The translations under genes and the position numbers were made by a program. A stretch of DNA of 64,000 bases. Origin: Thalassobius sp965218685 (GTDB taxonomy: Bacteria > Pseudomonadota > Alphaproteobacteria > Rhodobacterales > Rhodobacteraceae). Numbering within the stretch: the stretch's first letter is position 1; each line of letters opens with the position of its first letter. The notes under the pieces are model-generated. The model was not told the DNA's origin. It searched no databases and saw only the letters and a list, made by a program, of their open reading frames with translations. The stretch spans positions 2,480,001 through 2,544,000 of the forward strand of contig NZ_OZ244657.1 of assembly GCF_965218685.1 (NCBI RefSeq), given 5' to 3'. Below, in pieces: positions 25,044-35,000 of the stretch.

Positions 25044-26513
25044 ATGACCGCATATGACGCCCTGATGGGCTTTACCCGCGAGACAATGGCCCTTGCGCAG
25101 GTGGCAGGCCGCTTGGGCTGGGATCAGGAAACGATGATGCCGCGCGGCGCAGCAGAGCAGCGGGCCGAGGAAATGGCCGCCTTGGAATCGGTTCTGCACG
25201 CTCGGCGGACCGACCCGCGGGTTGCCGAATGGCTGACCGAGGCCGAGCCAATCGGTGACGTGGCCACCGCACAGCTGCGCCACATCCGCCGCAGTTTCGA
25301 GCGCGCGCAAAAAGTGCCAGCTGATCTGGCGTCTGCCTTGGCCCGCACCACCAGCCGCGCGCAAGGTCAGTGGGCGCAAGCGCGCGCTGACGAGGATTTT
25401 GCCGCCTTTGCGCCCGTCTTGGACGAGGTCTTGCGCCTGCGCCGACAAGAGGCCCAGGCGCTGGCCCAGGGGGGCGATCTTTATGACGCCCTGTTGGATG
25501 ACTACGAACCCGAGTGCAAAGCCGCCGATCTGCAAGCCATGTTTGACGCGCTGCGCCCTCATCTGGTGTCGCTGCGCGCTGCGGCCTTGGAGAAACCAGC
25601 GCCGCAAGGTCTGTCAGGCCAGTTTGACGCCGCCCAGCAAATGCAGTTGGCGACGCTGCTGGCCCAAGCCTTTGGATACGATCTGGATAATGGCCGGCTG
25701 GACAAGGCTGTGCACCCGTTCAGCTCGGGCTCGGGGCTGGACGTACGCATCACCACGCGCACGGATGAACGCGATCCGTTCAACTGCATCTATTCGACCA
25801 TCCACGAGGTCGGGCACGCTTGCTATGAGCAGAACATCGATCGCGCCTATCTGCTTAGCCCGCTGGGGCAGGGCGTTTCGATGGGGGTACACGAAAGCCA
25901 ATCGCGCATTTATGAAAACCAACTGGGCCGCAGTCGCGCCTTTACCGGCTGGCTGTTCGGGCAGATGCGTGATTACTTCGGGGATATCGGCGTCTCCACC
26001 GAAGAGGCCTTTTATGCTGCGGTCAACCGTCTGCAAAACGGGTTCATCCGAACCGAAGCGGACGAGGTCCAGTATAACCTGCACATCATGCTGCGCTTTG
26101 ATCTTGAACGCGCCATGATCGCCGGAGACCTGTCGGTTTCTGACCTTCCCGCCGCATGGAACGACCGTTTCGCGGCTGATTTCGGGTTCCAGGTCGACAA
26201 ACCTTCGAATGGATGTCTGCAGGATGTGCACTGGTCTGTGGGTCTGTTCGGTTATTTCCCGACCTACAGCCTGGGCAATGTCTATGCTGGCTGTCTGCAT
26301 GCGGCGCTGCGCAAGGATGTCACTAATCTGGATGACGCGCTTGCCACGGGTAACACCCTGCCGGCCACGGATTGGCTGAAGGATAAGCTGCAAACTCATG
26401 GCGGTTTGCGCAACCCGCAGGACACGATCACCCACGCCTGCGGACATCCACCCAGTGAAAAGCCCTTGGTGGATTACCTGACGGCAAAGTTCAGCGATCT
26501 GTATCAGCTTTGA
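25044..26513 (+). CDS. M32 family metallocarboxypeptidase (Taq-type)
   Basis: 489 residues, no signal peptide. HEVGHACYEQN about residue 254 holds the zinc site, and the M32-specific MGVHESQSRIYEN and the DLSVSDLPAAWNDRF segments follow; AGCLHAALRKDV and WLKDKLQTHGG are late conserved blocks. It releases C-terminal residues from peptides in the cytoplasm. It lies one base after ctaA, so it may be read from the same transcript. A strong terminator lies right behind. Confidence 0.95.
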   Translation: MTAYDALMGFTRETMALAQVAGRLGWDQETMMPRGAAEQRAEEMAALESVLHARRTDPRVAEWLTEAEPIGDVATAQLRHIRRSFERAQKVPADLASALARTTSRAQGQWAQARADEDFAAFAPVLDEVLRLRRQEAQALAQGGDLYDALLDDYEPECKAADLQAMFDALRPHLVSLRAAALEKPAPQGLSGQFDAAQQMQLATLLAQAFGYDLDNGRLDKAVHPFSSGSGLDVRITTRTDERDPFNCIYSTIHEVGHACYEQNIDRAYLLSPLGQGVSMGVHESQSRIYENQLGRSRAFTGWLFGQMRDYFGDIGVSTEEAFYAAVNRLQNGFIRTEADEVQYNLHIMLRFDLERAMIAGDLSVSDLPAAWNDRFAADFGFQVDKPSNGCLQDVHWSVGLFGYFPTYSLGNVYAGCLHAALRKDVTNLDDALATGNTLPATDWLKDKLQTHGGLRNPQDTITHACGHPPSEKPLVDYLTAKFSDLYQL

Positions 26514-26515
26514 TG

Positions 26516-26554
26516 AAAAAGCCCGCCTTGAAATCATTCAAGGCGGGCTTTTAT
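26516..26554. terminator. Bidirectional terminator between the carboxypeptidase gene and gyrA
   Basis: Stem AAAGCCCGCCTTGAA paired with TTCAAGGCGGGCTTT around a four-base loop, A5 on the left and T4 on the right. Both converging genes can use it. Confidence 0.92.
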
Positions 26555-26584
26555 ATTTATAAATCAGAGCGTTGTCGGAAGAAC

Positions 26585-29326
26585 TTATTCTTCGATTTCG
26601 CCGTCTTCCTCGTCGCCCTGTTCGGCAATCCGCGCGACCGAGACGACCTCTTCGCCTCTGCCGGTGTTGAACACTTTCACCCCACCAGCCGAACGTGAGC
26701 GGAAGGAAATCCCTTCGACCGGAACCCGAATGGATTGCCCTTTCGATGTCGCCAGCATCACCTGATCGTCCATTTCCACAGGGAAAGAAGCCACCAGTTC
26801 ACCACCGCGCATCGCCTTGTCCATAGCCATAACGCCCATGCCGCCGCGTCCGCGCACCGGGTAGTCGTGGCTGGAGGACAGCTTGCCCGCGCCCTCGCTG
26901 GTGATGGTCAGGATCAGGTTTTCAGCCGCCGACATCTCGGCATAGCGTTCCTGGGGCAGGGCGGCATCTGCATTTCCGCCGTCCTCATCGCCCTCGGCCT
27001 CTTCGGTGACACCGGCCATCAGGCGGCGCATCTTGAGGTAAGCGGCTCGTTCGTCCGGCGTAGCGTCAAAGTGGCGGATCACCGACATCGAAACCACGAT
27101 ATCACCCCCCGACAGCTTGATCCCACGCACCCCGGTCGAATTCCGGCCCGCGAACACCCGAACATCCGTGGTGGAGAAGCGGATCGCGCGGCCCGAATTG
27201 GTGACCAGCATTACATCGTCATCCTCGGAGCAGATGCGCGCGTTAACCAGGTTGACGCTGCCATCCTCGGGCAGTTTCATCGCGATCTTGCCGTTGGATT
27301 TCACGTTGGTGAAATCCGACAGGCGGTTCCGGCGCACGTCGCCCGCGCTGGTGGCAAAAACGATCTGCAGGTTGGCCCAGTCATCCTCGGGGACATCCAC
27401 GGGCATGATCGCGGCGATGGACACACCCTGCGGGATCGGCAGGATATTGATTATAGCCTTGCCCTTGGCGGTCCGGCCACCTTGGGGCAGGCGCCAGGTC
27501 TTCAGCTTGTAGACCATGCCATCGGTGGTGAAGAACAGCAGCTGCGTATGGGTGTTCGCCACGAAGAGCGTGGTGACCACGTCCTCTTCCTTGGTTTGCA
27601 TCCCCGACAGGCCCTTGCCGCCGCGTTTCTGAGCGCGGAAATCGGCCAGCGGCGTGCGCTTGATATAGCCGCCCGAGGTCACGGTCACGACCATGTCTTC
27701 ACGCTCGATCAGGTCCTCGTCCATCATGTCACCGGACCAGTCGACGATTTCGGTGCGGCGGGGAACGGCGAATTGCTCGCGCACCTCGCGCAGTTCGTCC
27801 GCGATGATGCCCATGATACGATCGCGGCTGCCGAGGATTTCCAGGTATTCCTTGATCTTGCCGGCCAGCTCTTCCAGCTCGTCAGTGACTTCCTGCACAC
27901 CGATCTGGGTCAGGCGTTGCAGGCGCAATTCCAGAATGGCGCGGGCCTGGGTTTCGGACAGGTTATAGGTCCCGTCGTCATTCACAGGGTGCAGAGGATC
28001 GTCGATCAGTCGCAGATATTCCACGATGGCCCCTGCAGGCCAGCGGCGTGTCATCAGTTTTTCGCGCGCCTCGGCTGCATCGGCACTGGACCGGATGGTG
28101 GCAACGACCTCGTCGACATTGGTGACAGCGACGGCCAGACCACACAGGATATGCGACCGTTCCCGCGCCTTGCGCAGCAAATAGGCCGTCCGGCGTGCCA
28201 CGACATCCTCGCGGAAATCAATGAACGAGGTCAGGAAACGGCGCAGTGTCAGCTGTTCAGGACGACCGCCATTCAGCGCCAACATGTTGCACCCGAACGA
28301 GGTTTGCATCGGCGTAAAGCGGAACAGCTGGTTCAGCACCACCTCGGCGGTGGCGTCACGCTTCAGCTCGACCACGACACGCACGCCGTTGCGGTCAGAT
28401 TCGTCCTGTACGTGGCTGATACCCTCGATCCGTTTTTCGCGGACAGCTTCGGCGATCTTTTCGATCATCGAGGCCTTGTTCACCTGATAGGGGATCTCGT
28501 CAATGACGATGGCATAGCGGTCCTTGCGGATTTCCTCGACCCGGGTTTTCGAGCGGATCACGACGCTGCCGCGGCCCTCAAGATAGGCTTTTCGCGCGCC
28601 CGAACGGCCCAGCATGATGCCACCTGTCGGGAAATCGGGGCCGGGAACATATTGAATAAGCTGTTCACTGGTCAGGTCCGGCTCTTCAATCAGGGCCAGC
28701 GTGGCGTCGATCACTTCGCCCAGGTTATGCGGCGGAATATTCGTGGCCATACCGACCGCGATACCGCCTGCGCCGTTAACCAGCATGTTCGGGAAACGCG
28801 CCGGTAGAACAGTCGGTTCCTGATCCTTGCCGTCATAGTTGTCCTGGAAATCGACGGTGTCCTTGTCGATATCGCTGAGCAGAAACGCAGCGGGCTTGTC
28901 CATCCGCACTTCGGTGTACCGCATGGCCGCCGGGTTATCCCCGTCCATGGAGCCAAAGTTGCCCTGACCATCCAGCAAGGGCAGTGACATCGAAAAGTCC
29001 TGCGCCATCCGGACCAAAGCGTCATAGATCGCGCTGTCGCCATGTGGGTGATATTTACCCATGACGTCACCGACCGGACGGGCCGACTTGCGATAGGGTT
29101 TATCGTGCCCATTCCCGGTCTCGTGCATCGCGTAAAGGATGCGCCGATGCACTGGCTTGAGCCCATCGCGCAGGTCGGGAATCGCCCGGCTGACGATGAC
29201 GCTCATGGCATAATCCAGATAAGACGATTTCATCTCGTCCGTGATGGAAATGCTGGGTCCGTCGTAGGTCGGGCGCGCGGGCGCCTTTTCTTCTTCGTTA
29301 TCAGGAGTTTGAGGCGTGTCGCTCAC
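26585..29326 (-). CDS. gyrA: DNA gyrase subunit A
   Basis: 913 residues. The active-site Tyr is residue 137 (AAMRYTEVRM). The quinolone-resistance region reads HPHGDSAIYDALVRMAQ, so the positions matching E. coli Ser83 and Asp87 are Ser98 and Asp102, the susceptible-type residues. The C-terminal half has the six-bladed DNA-wrapping pinwheel, with a GyrA-box (QKRGGKGLSG) and several degenerate repeats, and an acidic tail. It introduces negative supercoils with GyrB. An acidic insert of about 35 residues (EEAEGDEDGGNADAA region) interrupts the C-terminal domain, as in other alphaproteobacteria. Confidence 0.98.
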   Translation of the reverse strand: MSDTPQTPDNEEEKAPARPTYDGPSISITDEMKSSYLDYAMSVIVSRAIPDLRDGLKPVHRRILYAMHETGNGHDKPYRKSARPVGDVMGKYHPHGDSAIYDALVRMAQDFSMSLPLLDGQGNFGSMDGDNPAAMRYTEVRMDKPAAFLLSDIDKDTVDFQDNYDGKDQEPTVLPARFPNMLVNGAGGIAVGMATNIPPHNLGEVIDATLALIEEPDLTSEQLIQYVPGPDFPTGGIMLGRSGARKAYLEGRGSVVIRSKTRVEEIRKDRYAIVIDEIPYQVNKASMIEKIAEAVREKRIEGISHVQDESDRNGVRVVVELKRDATAEVVLNQLFRFTPMQTSFGCNMLALNGGRPEQLTLRRFLTSFIDFREDVVARRTAYLLRKARERSHILCGLAVAVTNVDEVVATIRSSADAAEAREKLMTRRWPAGAIVEYLRLIDDPLHPVNDDGTYNLSETQARAILELRLQRLTQIGVQEVTDELEELAGKIKEYLEILGSRDRIMGIIADELREVREQFAVPRRTEIVDWSGDMMDEDLIEREDMVVTVTSGGYIKRTPLADFRAQKRGGKGLSGMQTKEEDVVTTLFVANTHTQLLFFTTDGMVYKLKTWRLPQGGRTAKGKAIINILPIPQGVSIAAIMPVDVPEDDWANLQIVFATSAGDVRRNRLSDFTNVKSNGKIAMKLPEDGSVNLVNARICSEDDDVMLVTNSGRAIRFSTTDVRVFAGRNSTGVRGIKLSGGDIVVSMSVIRHFDATPDERAAYLKMRRLMAGVTEEAEGDEDGGNADAALPQERYAEMSAAENLILTITSEGAGKLSSSHDYPVRGRGGMGVMAMDKAMRGGELVASFPVEMDDQVMLATSKGQSIRVPVEGISFRSRSAGGVKVFNTGRGEEVVSVARIAEQGDEEDGEIEE

Positions 29327-29371
29327 GTGGTCTCACCGCTCGGTCTGGAGTGTCTATATTTTGTTACACAA

Positions 29372-29401
29372 GTTATATCAGAGCCCATATACGGGGTGCA
29401 A
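29372..29401 (-). promoter_or_regulatory. Probable sigma-70-type promoter of gyrA
   Basis: On the minus strand TTGCAC, an 18-base spacer and TATAAC, followed by a leader of about 40 bases before the gyrA ATG. Confidence 0.5.
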
Positions 29402-29487
29402 TGGTCCATGTTCCACGGCCCGGACTAAGTGAGAAAAAACACCCTAAGGTTCTGTAATTAAAATCAAAACCATGGACCTTTGCGCGT

Positions 29488-29526
29488 GAAAAAGGGCCAG
29501 GAGGGGAATGCCGCCCATGGCCCTTT
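29488..29526 (-). terminator. Intrinsic terminator of the YSC84-family gene
   Basis: Minus-strand stem AAAGGGCCA/TGGCCCTTT with an inner GGCGGCATTCCCC loop, followed by a T-run. It lies between that gene and gyrA. Confidence 0.75.
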
Positions 29527-29576
29527 GATTACTGGTGCGATTTCAACGCTGCAAAATGCCCGTCTGAGCGCGGGTT

Positions 29577-30137
29577 TTAGGGGATGATCCGCGTGTATTT
29601 CAGCCCCTCAAGGCTGGCGCCGGCCAGCATGCCTGCCTGACCGAATACCACGGCCAGCACCGGCGAGGTTGCCGTGGTGGTGTCGGTGCGAATATTCTCG
29701 CCAACATCCGAGAAGACATATTCCAGATCCGCACCAACGGCCCAGCCGCTGCTGCGGCGGAAGTTCTCAAGCGAGGGTTGGGTCATGAAAAACAGGACAT
29801 GCGCATATTGCTGCGCGCCGATCTGAAGGCCGAAGCTGCCTTTTGCGGCCGAGTAGTAATCGACGGTCATCCCATCAATCCGCAAGGCGCCGCGACCGTA
29901 GCCACCGCCGACGAACAGGCCGGCCTCGGTCACCAGGGGCATCACCAGCTGGCCAACGGATTTGTCCATCACCTCTTGCAGGTTGGGATAGTTGCTTTGC
30001 AGATAGTCCATCGTCGCGTTGACGCGGGCGTCGATCGTATCTGCATTGGGGGTGCCCGCGCCGTTCGAGCACGCTGCGGTTACACTAGCACCGGCCAGCG
30101 CGGCCAGCGTAAAGCTGCGTCGGGTAAATTGGGTCAT
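29577..30137 (-). CDS. YSC84/DUF500-like exported lipoprotein
   Basis: 186 residues. The N-terminus has a twin-arginine motif (FTRRSFTL), a hydrophobic core and a lipobox (VTAAC) with the acylated Cys about residue 22, so it should be a Tat- or Sec-exported lipoprotein. The rest matches the Ysc84 lipid-binding domain: a VMPLVTEAGLFVGGGYGRGALR strand-turn, SFGLQIGAQQYAHVLFFMT, GWAVGADLEYVFSD and a C-terminal AGMLAGASLEGLKYT. In eukaryotes the domain binds phosphoinositides; the bacterial role is unknown. It is a single-gene unit, with its own promoter and terminator. Confidence 0.82.
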   Translation of the reverse strand: MTQFTRRSFTLAALAGASVTAACSNGAGTPNADTIDARVNATMDYLQSNYPNLQEVMDKSVGQLVMPLVTEAGLFVGGGYGRGALRIDGMTVDYYSAAKGSFGLQIGAQQYAHVLFFMTQPSLENFRRSSGWAVGADLEYVFSDVGENIRTDTTTATSPVLAVVFGQAGMLAGASLEGLKYTRIIP

Positions 30138-30198
30138 GGGGATCGCCTGTATTTGTTGCCTGTGAGTGCGGCCTCTGGATCGGGCCGGTTATGGAGGC

Positions 30199-30227
30199 AC
30201 TATACGCGCGCGCCGCAGCCCTGTCAC
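30199..30227 (-). promoter_or_regulatory. Promoter of the YSC84-family lipoprotein gene
   Basis: Minus strand GTGACA, 17 bases, TATAGT; five of six consensus bases in each hexamer. The start site would lie about 55 bases before the ATG. Confidence 0.65.
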
Positions 30228-30270
30228 TAGCGGCGCCGCGCGACGTCGATTGTCGGCAGAAAGGCGCGCC

Positions 30271-31272
30271 TTAGGCCTGCAGCATTCGCGCCACGGCCGG
30301 GGCGAAATAGGTCAATACCCCGTCACAGCCCGCGCGCTTGAAGCACATCAGGCTTTCGAGCATGGCTTTCTCGCCGTCGATCCAGCCGTTCTGTGCGGCG
30401 GCCTGGATCATCGCGTATTCGCCGGACACCTGATACGCATAGGTGGGCACGGCAAAGGTGTCTTTCACGCGCTGACAGATATCCAGATAGGGCATGCCGG
30501 GCTTGACCATCACCATGTCCGCGCCTTCGTTCAGGTCGCGTTGGATCATCCGCAGTGCCTCGTCGGAATTGGCGGGGTTCATTTGATAGGTCGACTTGTC
30601 GCCCTTGAGCGCCCCCGAGGCACCAACCGCATCCCGGAACGGCCCGTAAAAGGCGCTGGCATATTTTGCCGAGTAGGACAGGATCATCGTGTCAGCGAAG
30701 CCCTCGGCCTCAAGCGCGCTGCGGATGGCACCGATCCGCCCGTCCATCATGTCCGAAGGGCCAATGATATCCACACCGTTGCGGGCCTGTTCGACCGCCT
30801 GCTTGACCAGAGCCTCGACTGTTTCATCGTTCAGGATCTTGCCGTCCTTCACGATCCCGTCGTGCCCGTTTGCGTTATAGGGATCCAGCGCCACGTCCGA
30901 CATGATCGCAATGTTGATGCCTGCGTCCTTGATGGCGCGGCTGGCGCGGTTTGACAGGTTGTCGGGGTTCCAGGCCTCTTCGCAGGTTTCGGTTTTCAGC
31001 GTGGGGTCAGTGTAGGGAAACAGGCAGATCGCCGGAATGCCCAGATCGGCGGCCTCGCGCGCGGCGTCCACGATTTTGTCCACGGACAGCCGGTGCACAC
31101 CAGGCATCGAGCTGACAGGCTCGGCAATGCTTTCGCCATCGCGGACAAAAATTGGCCAGATCAGATCGCCGACGCTCAGCGTGTTTTCCTGTACCAGCGC
31201 CCGAATCTGCGCCGATTGACGCGTCCGGCGGTGCCGTGCGGTGGGAAAGGGGGCCTGAGTGTGATGGGGCAT
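30271..31272 (-). CDS. hemB: Delta-aminolevulinate dehydratase (porphobilinogen synthase)
   Basis: 333 residues. Active-site lysines are seen in SYSAKYASAFYG and MVKPGMPYLD. The metal loop reads DVALDPYNANGHDG: the three zinc cysteines of E. coli-type enzymes are replaced by Ala and two Asp, which marks the Mg2+-type (or metal-lenient) class found in alphaproteobacteria. It joins two ALA molecules to porphobilinogen for haem and tetrapyrroles. The ATG follows AGGAAGGAAAT, a strong ribosome site; a 17-residue in-frame extension upstream is rejected. Confidence 0.96.
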   Translation of the reverse strand: MPHHTQAPFPTARHRRTRQSAQIRALVQENTLSVGDLIWPIFVRDGESIAEPVSSMPGVHRLSVDKIVDAAREAADLGIPAICLFPYTDPTLKTETCEEAWNPDNLSNRASRAIKDAGINIAIMSDVALDPYNANGHDGIVKDGKILNDETVEALVKQAVEQARNGVDIIGPSDMMDGRIGAIRSALEAEGFADTMILSYSAKYASAFYGPFRDAVGASGALKGDKSTYQMNPANSDEALRMIQRDLNEGADMVMVKPGMPYLDICQRVKDTFAVPTYAYQVSGEYAMIQAAAQNGWIDGEKAMLESLMCFKRAGCDGVLTYFAPAVARMLQA

Positions 31273-31386
31273 CTGGTATTTCCTTCCTGTCTGTTGCATG
31301 GGTCGCATGGAATTTGCGCGCACTCAAGGGTAGGAATTGCCGCGCAGGCCGGGTAATCAGGCGAAAACACGAATAGGGTGCCTCAG

Positions 31387-32001
31387 GTGAGCTGGTACGA
31401 ACTTCTCAATGAAATGATCGACATGCGGTCCTTCTCGAACCTTTGGTTCTGGATCGCACTGGCGGTCATGTGGTCGACGACCAGCCATTGGGTGTTGGGG
31501 GTTCCTTTTGATCTGGTGATCCGTGCAGGCCGTCATGCGCAGCGCGAGGGGCCGAACCAGACGCAGCAGGACCTTGAGGATTTGGTCCGCGTGAATATCA
31601 ACAGGCTGCTGTATATCTCGGGCGTGTCCGGGTTGTGGCTGCTTGGGTTGGGGTGCTTTTTCTTCACTATCCTTGCCGGGCTTGGCTTTGTTTATGACGT
31701 GCAGCTGGCGCAGGCGGTTTTCTGTTTGCTTGCGCCGCTGACCATCGTGGGCATCCTCAGCCTGAACACCGCCCGCCGTATCCGCGACGAAGAGCTTTCG
31801 GGCGCCGCACTGCGCAAGCGATTGACCCGCCATCGCATCTGGGTTCAGGTGATCGGGATGATCTCGATCTTCGTGACGACCATTTGGGGCATCTACCAAA
31901 TCTATACGGTCAATCTTCCTAATAATTTCTGGCACTTGGGGCAAAATACTAATGTCGAACAACCCGCAGATCACGATCGGGGGCGCCCCCGAGGGCTTTG
32001 A
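31387..32001 (+). CDS. Four-helix membrane protein of unknown function
   Basis: About 204 residues from a GTG at 31387; a GTG three codons earlier is equally open. Four hydrophobic helices are visible (FWIALAVMWSTTSHWVLGV; LLYISGVSGLWLLGLGCFFF; LAQAVFCLLAPLTIVGILSL; WVQVIGMISIFVTTIWGI) with an RxAGRHAQREGPN cytoplasmic loop. Close relatives are widespread in Rhodobacteraceae; I recall some databases naming them component of SufBCD complex, but I cannot confirm that and nothing in the sequence shows Fe-S ligands. The last 50 bases overlap the start of mfd. The iscR-suf operon begins 5 kb away. Confidence 0.75.
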   Translation: MSWYELLNEMIDMRSFSNLWFWIALAVMWSTTSHWVLGVPFDLVIRAGRHAQREGPNQTQQDLEDLVRVNINRLLYISGVSGLWLLGLGCFFFTILAGLGFVYDVQLAQAVFCLLAPLTIVGILSLNTARRIRDEELSGAALRKRLTRHRIWVQVIGMISIFVTTIWGIYQIYTVNLPNNFWHLGQNTNVEQPADHDRGRPRGL

Positions 32002-35000
32002 CGCCAAGCTGATCCTGGCCGAGGTCGACAAGGCCACTGGCCCCGTGATTCACATCGCCCGAGACGACAAAAGACTGGCGGCCACCGAGGCCGCCTTGCG
32101 CTTCTTTGCGCCGGATATGCCGGTGGTCACCTTCCCCGGTTGGGACTGTCTGCCCTATGACCGGGTCAGCCCGCATGCGGATATCTCGGCTGCGAGGATG
32201 GCCACGCTGGCGGGGTTGGTGCACGGGATGCCCCAGCGTTTTATCCTGCTGACCACGCTCAGCGCCGCTATGCAGCGGGTGCCCGCGCGCGAGGTTCTGA
32301 AAGAGGCCGCATTCACCGCCCGCGTCGATCAGCGGATTAATGAAAAGGCGCTGCGGGATTTCCTGGTGCGTATGGGGTTTTCGCAGGCGCCCACGGTGAT
32401 GGAGCCGGGCGACTATGCGATCCGCGGCGGCATCATCGACATCTTTCCGCCCGGTGACACCGGTCCCGTCCGTCTGGACCTGTTCGGAGACGTCCTGGAC
32501 GGGGCGCGCCGCTTTGACCCGGTCAGTCAGCGAACAATCGAAAAATTGGACCTGATCGAGCTGGCCCCGGTGTCCGAGGTGATCCTGGACGAGGCCGCGA
32601 TTCTGCGGTTCCGCCAGAATTACCGTATCGCCTTTGGCGCGGCAGGCACTGATGACCCGCTGTACGAGGCGGTCAGCGCCGGTCGCAAACACCAGGGGAT
32701 CGAGCATTGGCTGCCGTTCTTTCATGACCGCCTGGAGGTTCTGTTCGATTATTTGCCAAAAGCGCCGATCACGCTGGATGACCAGATTACGCCCGCGCGT
32801 ATTTCTCGCTGGGAAGGGATCGCCGACCAGTACGAAACGCGTAAGATTGCCATGTCTCAGAAAGGGCGGCTCGACACGATCTATAAACCCGTGCCGCCCG
32901 AGCAGCTGTATCTTGATGACACCGCATGGCATGCCGCAATCGATGGCCGGCGCGTGGTACAGTTTCATCCGCTTCCCCAAGCCTCGGGGCCCGGTGTGGT
33001 GGACGCAGGCGGGCGTATCGGCCGCAATTTCTCACCCGAAAGGCAGCTGGAAAATGTAAACCTTTTCAGTGCTCTGAATGACCATATTAATGCCAAAATT
33101 GCGAATGGTCCGGTCGTTGTTGCATCCTATTCCGAGGGTGCGCGCGAACGTCTGGATGGCCTGCTTGAAGACGAGGGCCTTCTGGGCGCGGTGCCTGTTT
33201 CGGACATGGGCGGGGTCGGCAAATACGGGGTGCATCTGGCCGTTTGGCCATTGGAGCACGGCTTTGAAGCGCCCGGATTGACGGTGGTTTCCGAGCAGGA
33301 CGTGCTGGGCGAGCGTCTGGTTCGCAAGCAGGGTAAACGCAAACGTGCCGAGAATTTCCTGACCGAAACCCAGTCGCTTGCCGCGGGTGATTTGGTCGTT
33401 CACGTTGATCATGGGATCGGCCGGTACCTCGGGCTCGAGGTGGTCACGGCCGCTGGCGCCGCCCACGAATGCCTGCTGCTGGAATATGCCGAAGGCGCCA
33501 AGCTGTATTTGCCTGTCGAAAACATCGAGCTGCTGTCAAAATACGGCCATGACGAAGGTCTGCTTGACCGGCTGGGTGGCGGCGCATGGCAGGCCAAGAA
33601 GGCCAAGCTCAAGGAACGCATCCGCGAGATGGCTGATCGCCTGATCCGGGTTGCCGCCGAACGCGCCCTGCGAACGGCGCCCGCCCTTGAAGCACAGCAT
33701 CACGCGTGGGAGGCCTTTAGCGCGCGCTTTCCATATCAGGAAACCGATGACCAGCTGCGCGCGATCGAGGATGTGCTGGACGATTTGACCAGCGGCCGTC
33801 CGATGGATCGCCTGATCTGCGGTGACGTGGGCTTTGGGAAAACCGAAGTCGCCATGCGCGCCGCCTTTGTCGCCGCCATGTCAGGCGTGCAGGTGGCCGT
33901 GATTGCACCCACCACCTTGCTGGCGCGTCAGCACTACAAAAGCTTCTCGGAGCGGTTCCGTGGCTTCCCGCTCGAGGTCCACGCCCTGTCGCGTTTCGTC
34001 AGTTCCAAACAGGCTGCGAAGACCCGTGACGGGATGGCGCGGGGCACCGTGGATATCGTCGTCGGCACGCATGCGTTGCTGGCGAAAAACATTCGTTTCC
34101 AGAACCTTGGCCTTCTGATCATCGATGAAGAACAACATTTCGGTGTCGGCCACAAAGAGCGGTTGAAACAGATGCGCAGCGATATTCACGTGCTGACGCT
34201 GACCGCCACGCCGATCCCGCGCACGCTGCAACTCAGCCTGTCGGGCGTGCGCGATCTGTCGATCATCGGAACGCCTCCGGTCGACCGTCTGGCCATCCGC
34301 ACCTATGTCAGCGAGTTTGACGCCGTCACCGTCCGCGAGGCGCTGCTGCGCGAACATTACCGTGGCGGGCAAAGTTTTTACGTGGTTCCCCGCATTTCGG
34401 ACCTGCCCGAGATCGAGCAATTCCTGCGCGATCACGTCCCCGAGGTCAGCTTTATCACCGCCCATGGCCAGCTGGCCGCCACGGATTTGGACGAGCGGAT
34501 GAATGCCTTTTATGATGGCAAATTCGACGTGCTTTTGGCCACAACGATCGTTGAATCCGGTCTGGATATTCCCACGGCCAACACGATGATCGTGCACCGC
34601 GCCGATATGTTCGGTCTTGCGCAGCTTTATCAGATTCGGGGCCGGGTGGGGCGCAGCAAGACCCGCGCCTATGCCTATCTGACAACCAAACCCCGCGCGC
34701 CGCTGACACCCGCCGCCGAAAAACGCCTGCGCGTTCTGGGGTCTCTGGATACGCTGGGCGCGGGCTTTACCCTGGCCAGCCAGGACCTGGATATCCGCGG
34801 CGCAGGCAACCTTTTGGGGGAAGAGCAGTCCGGCCAAATGCGCGATGTGGGATACGAGCTGTACCAACAAATGTTGGAAGAGGCGATCGCCAAGATCAAG
34901 TCCGGCGAGATGGAAGGCCTGAGCGATACAGGCGATCAATGGGCGCCGCAGATCAACCTGGGCGTTCCGGTCCTGATCCCCGAAGACTACGTGCCCGATC

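Noticed and set aside
26735..28807. A 690-codon plus-strand frame opposite gyrA
   Set aside because: His/Gln-rich shadow composition without domains; gyrA is certain.
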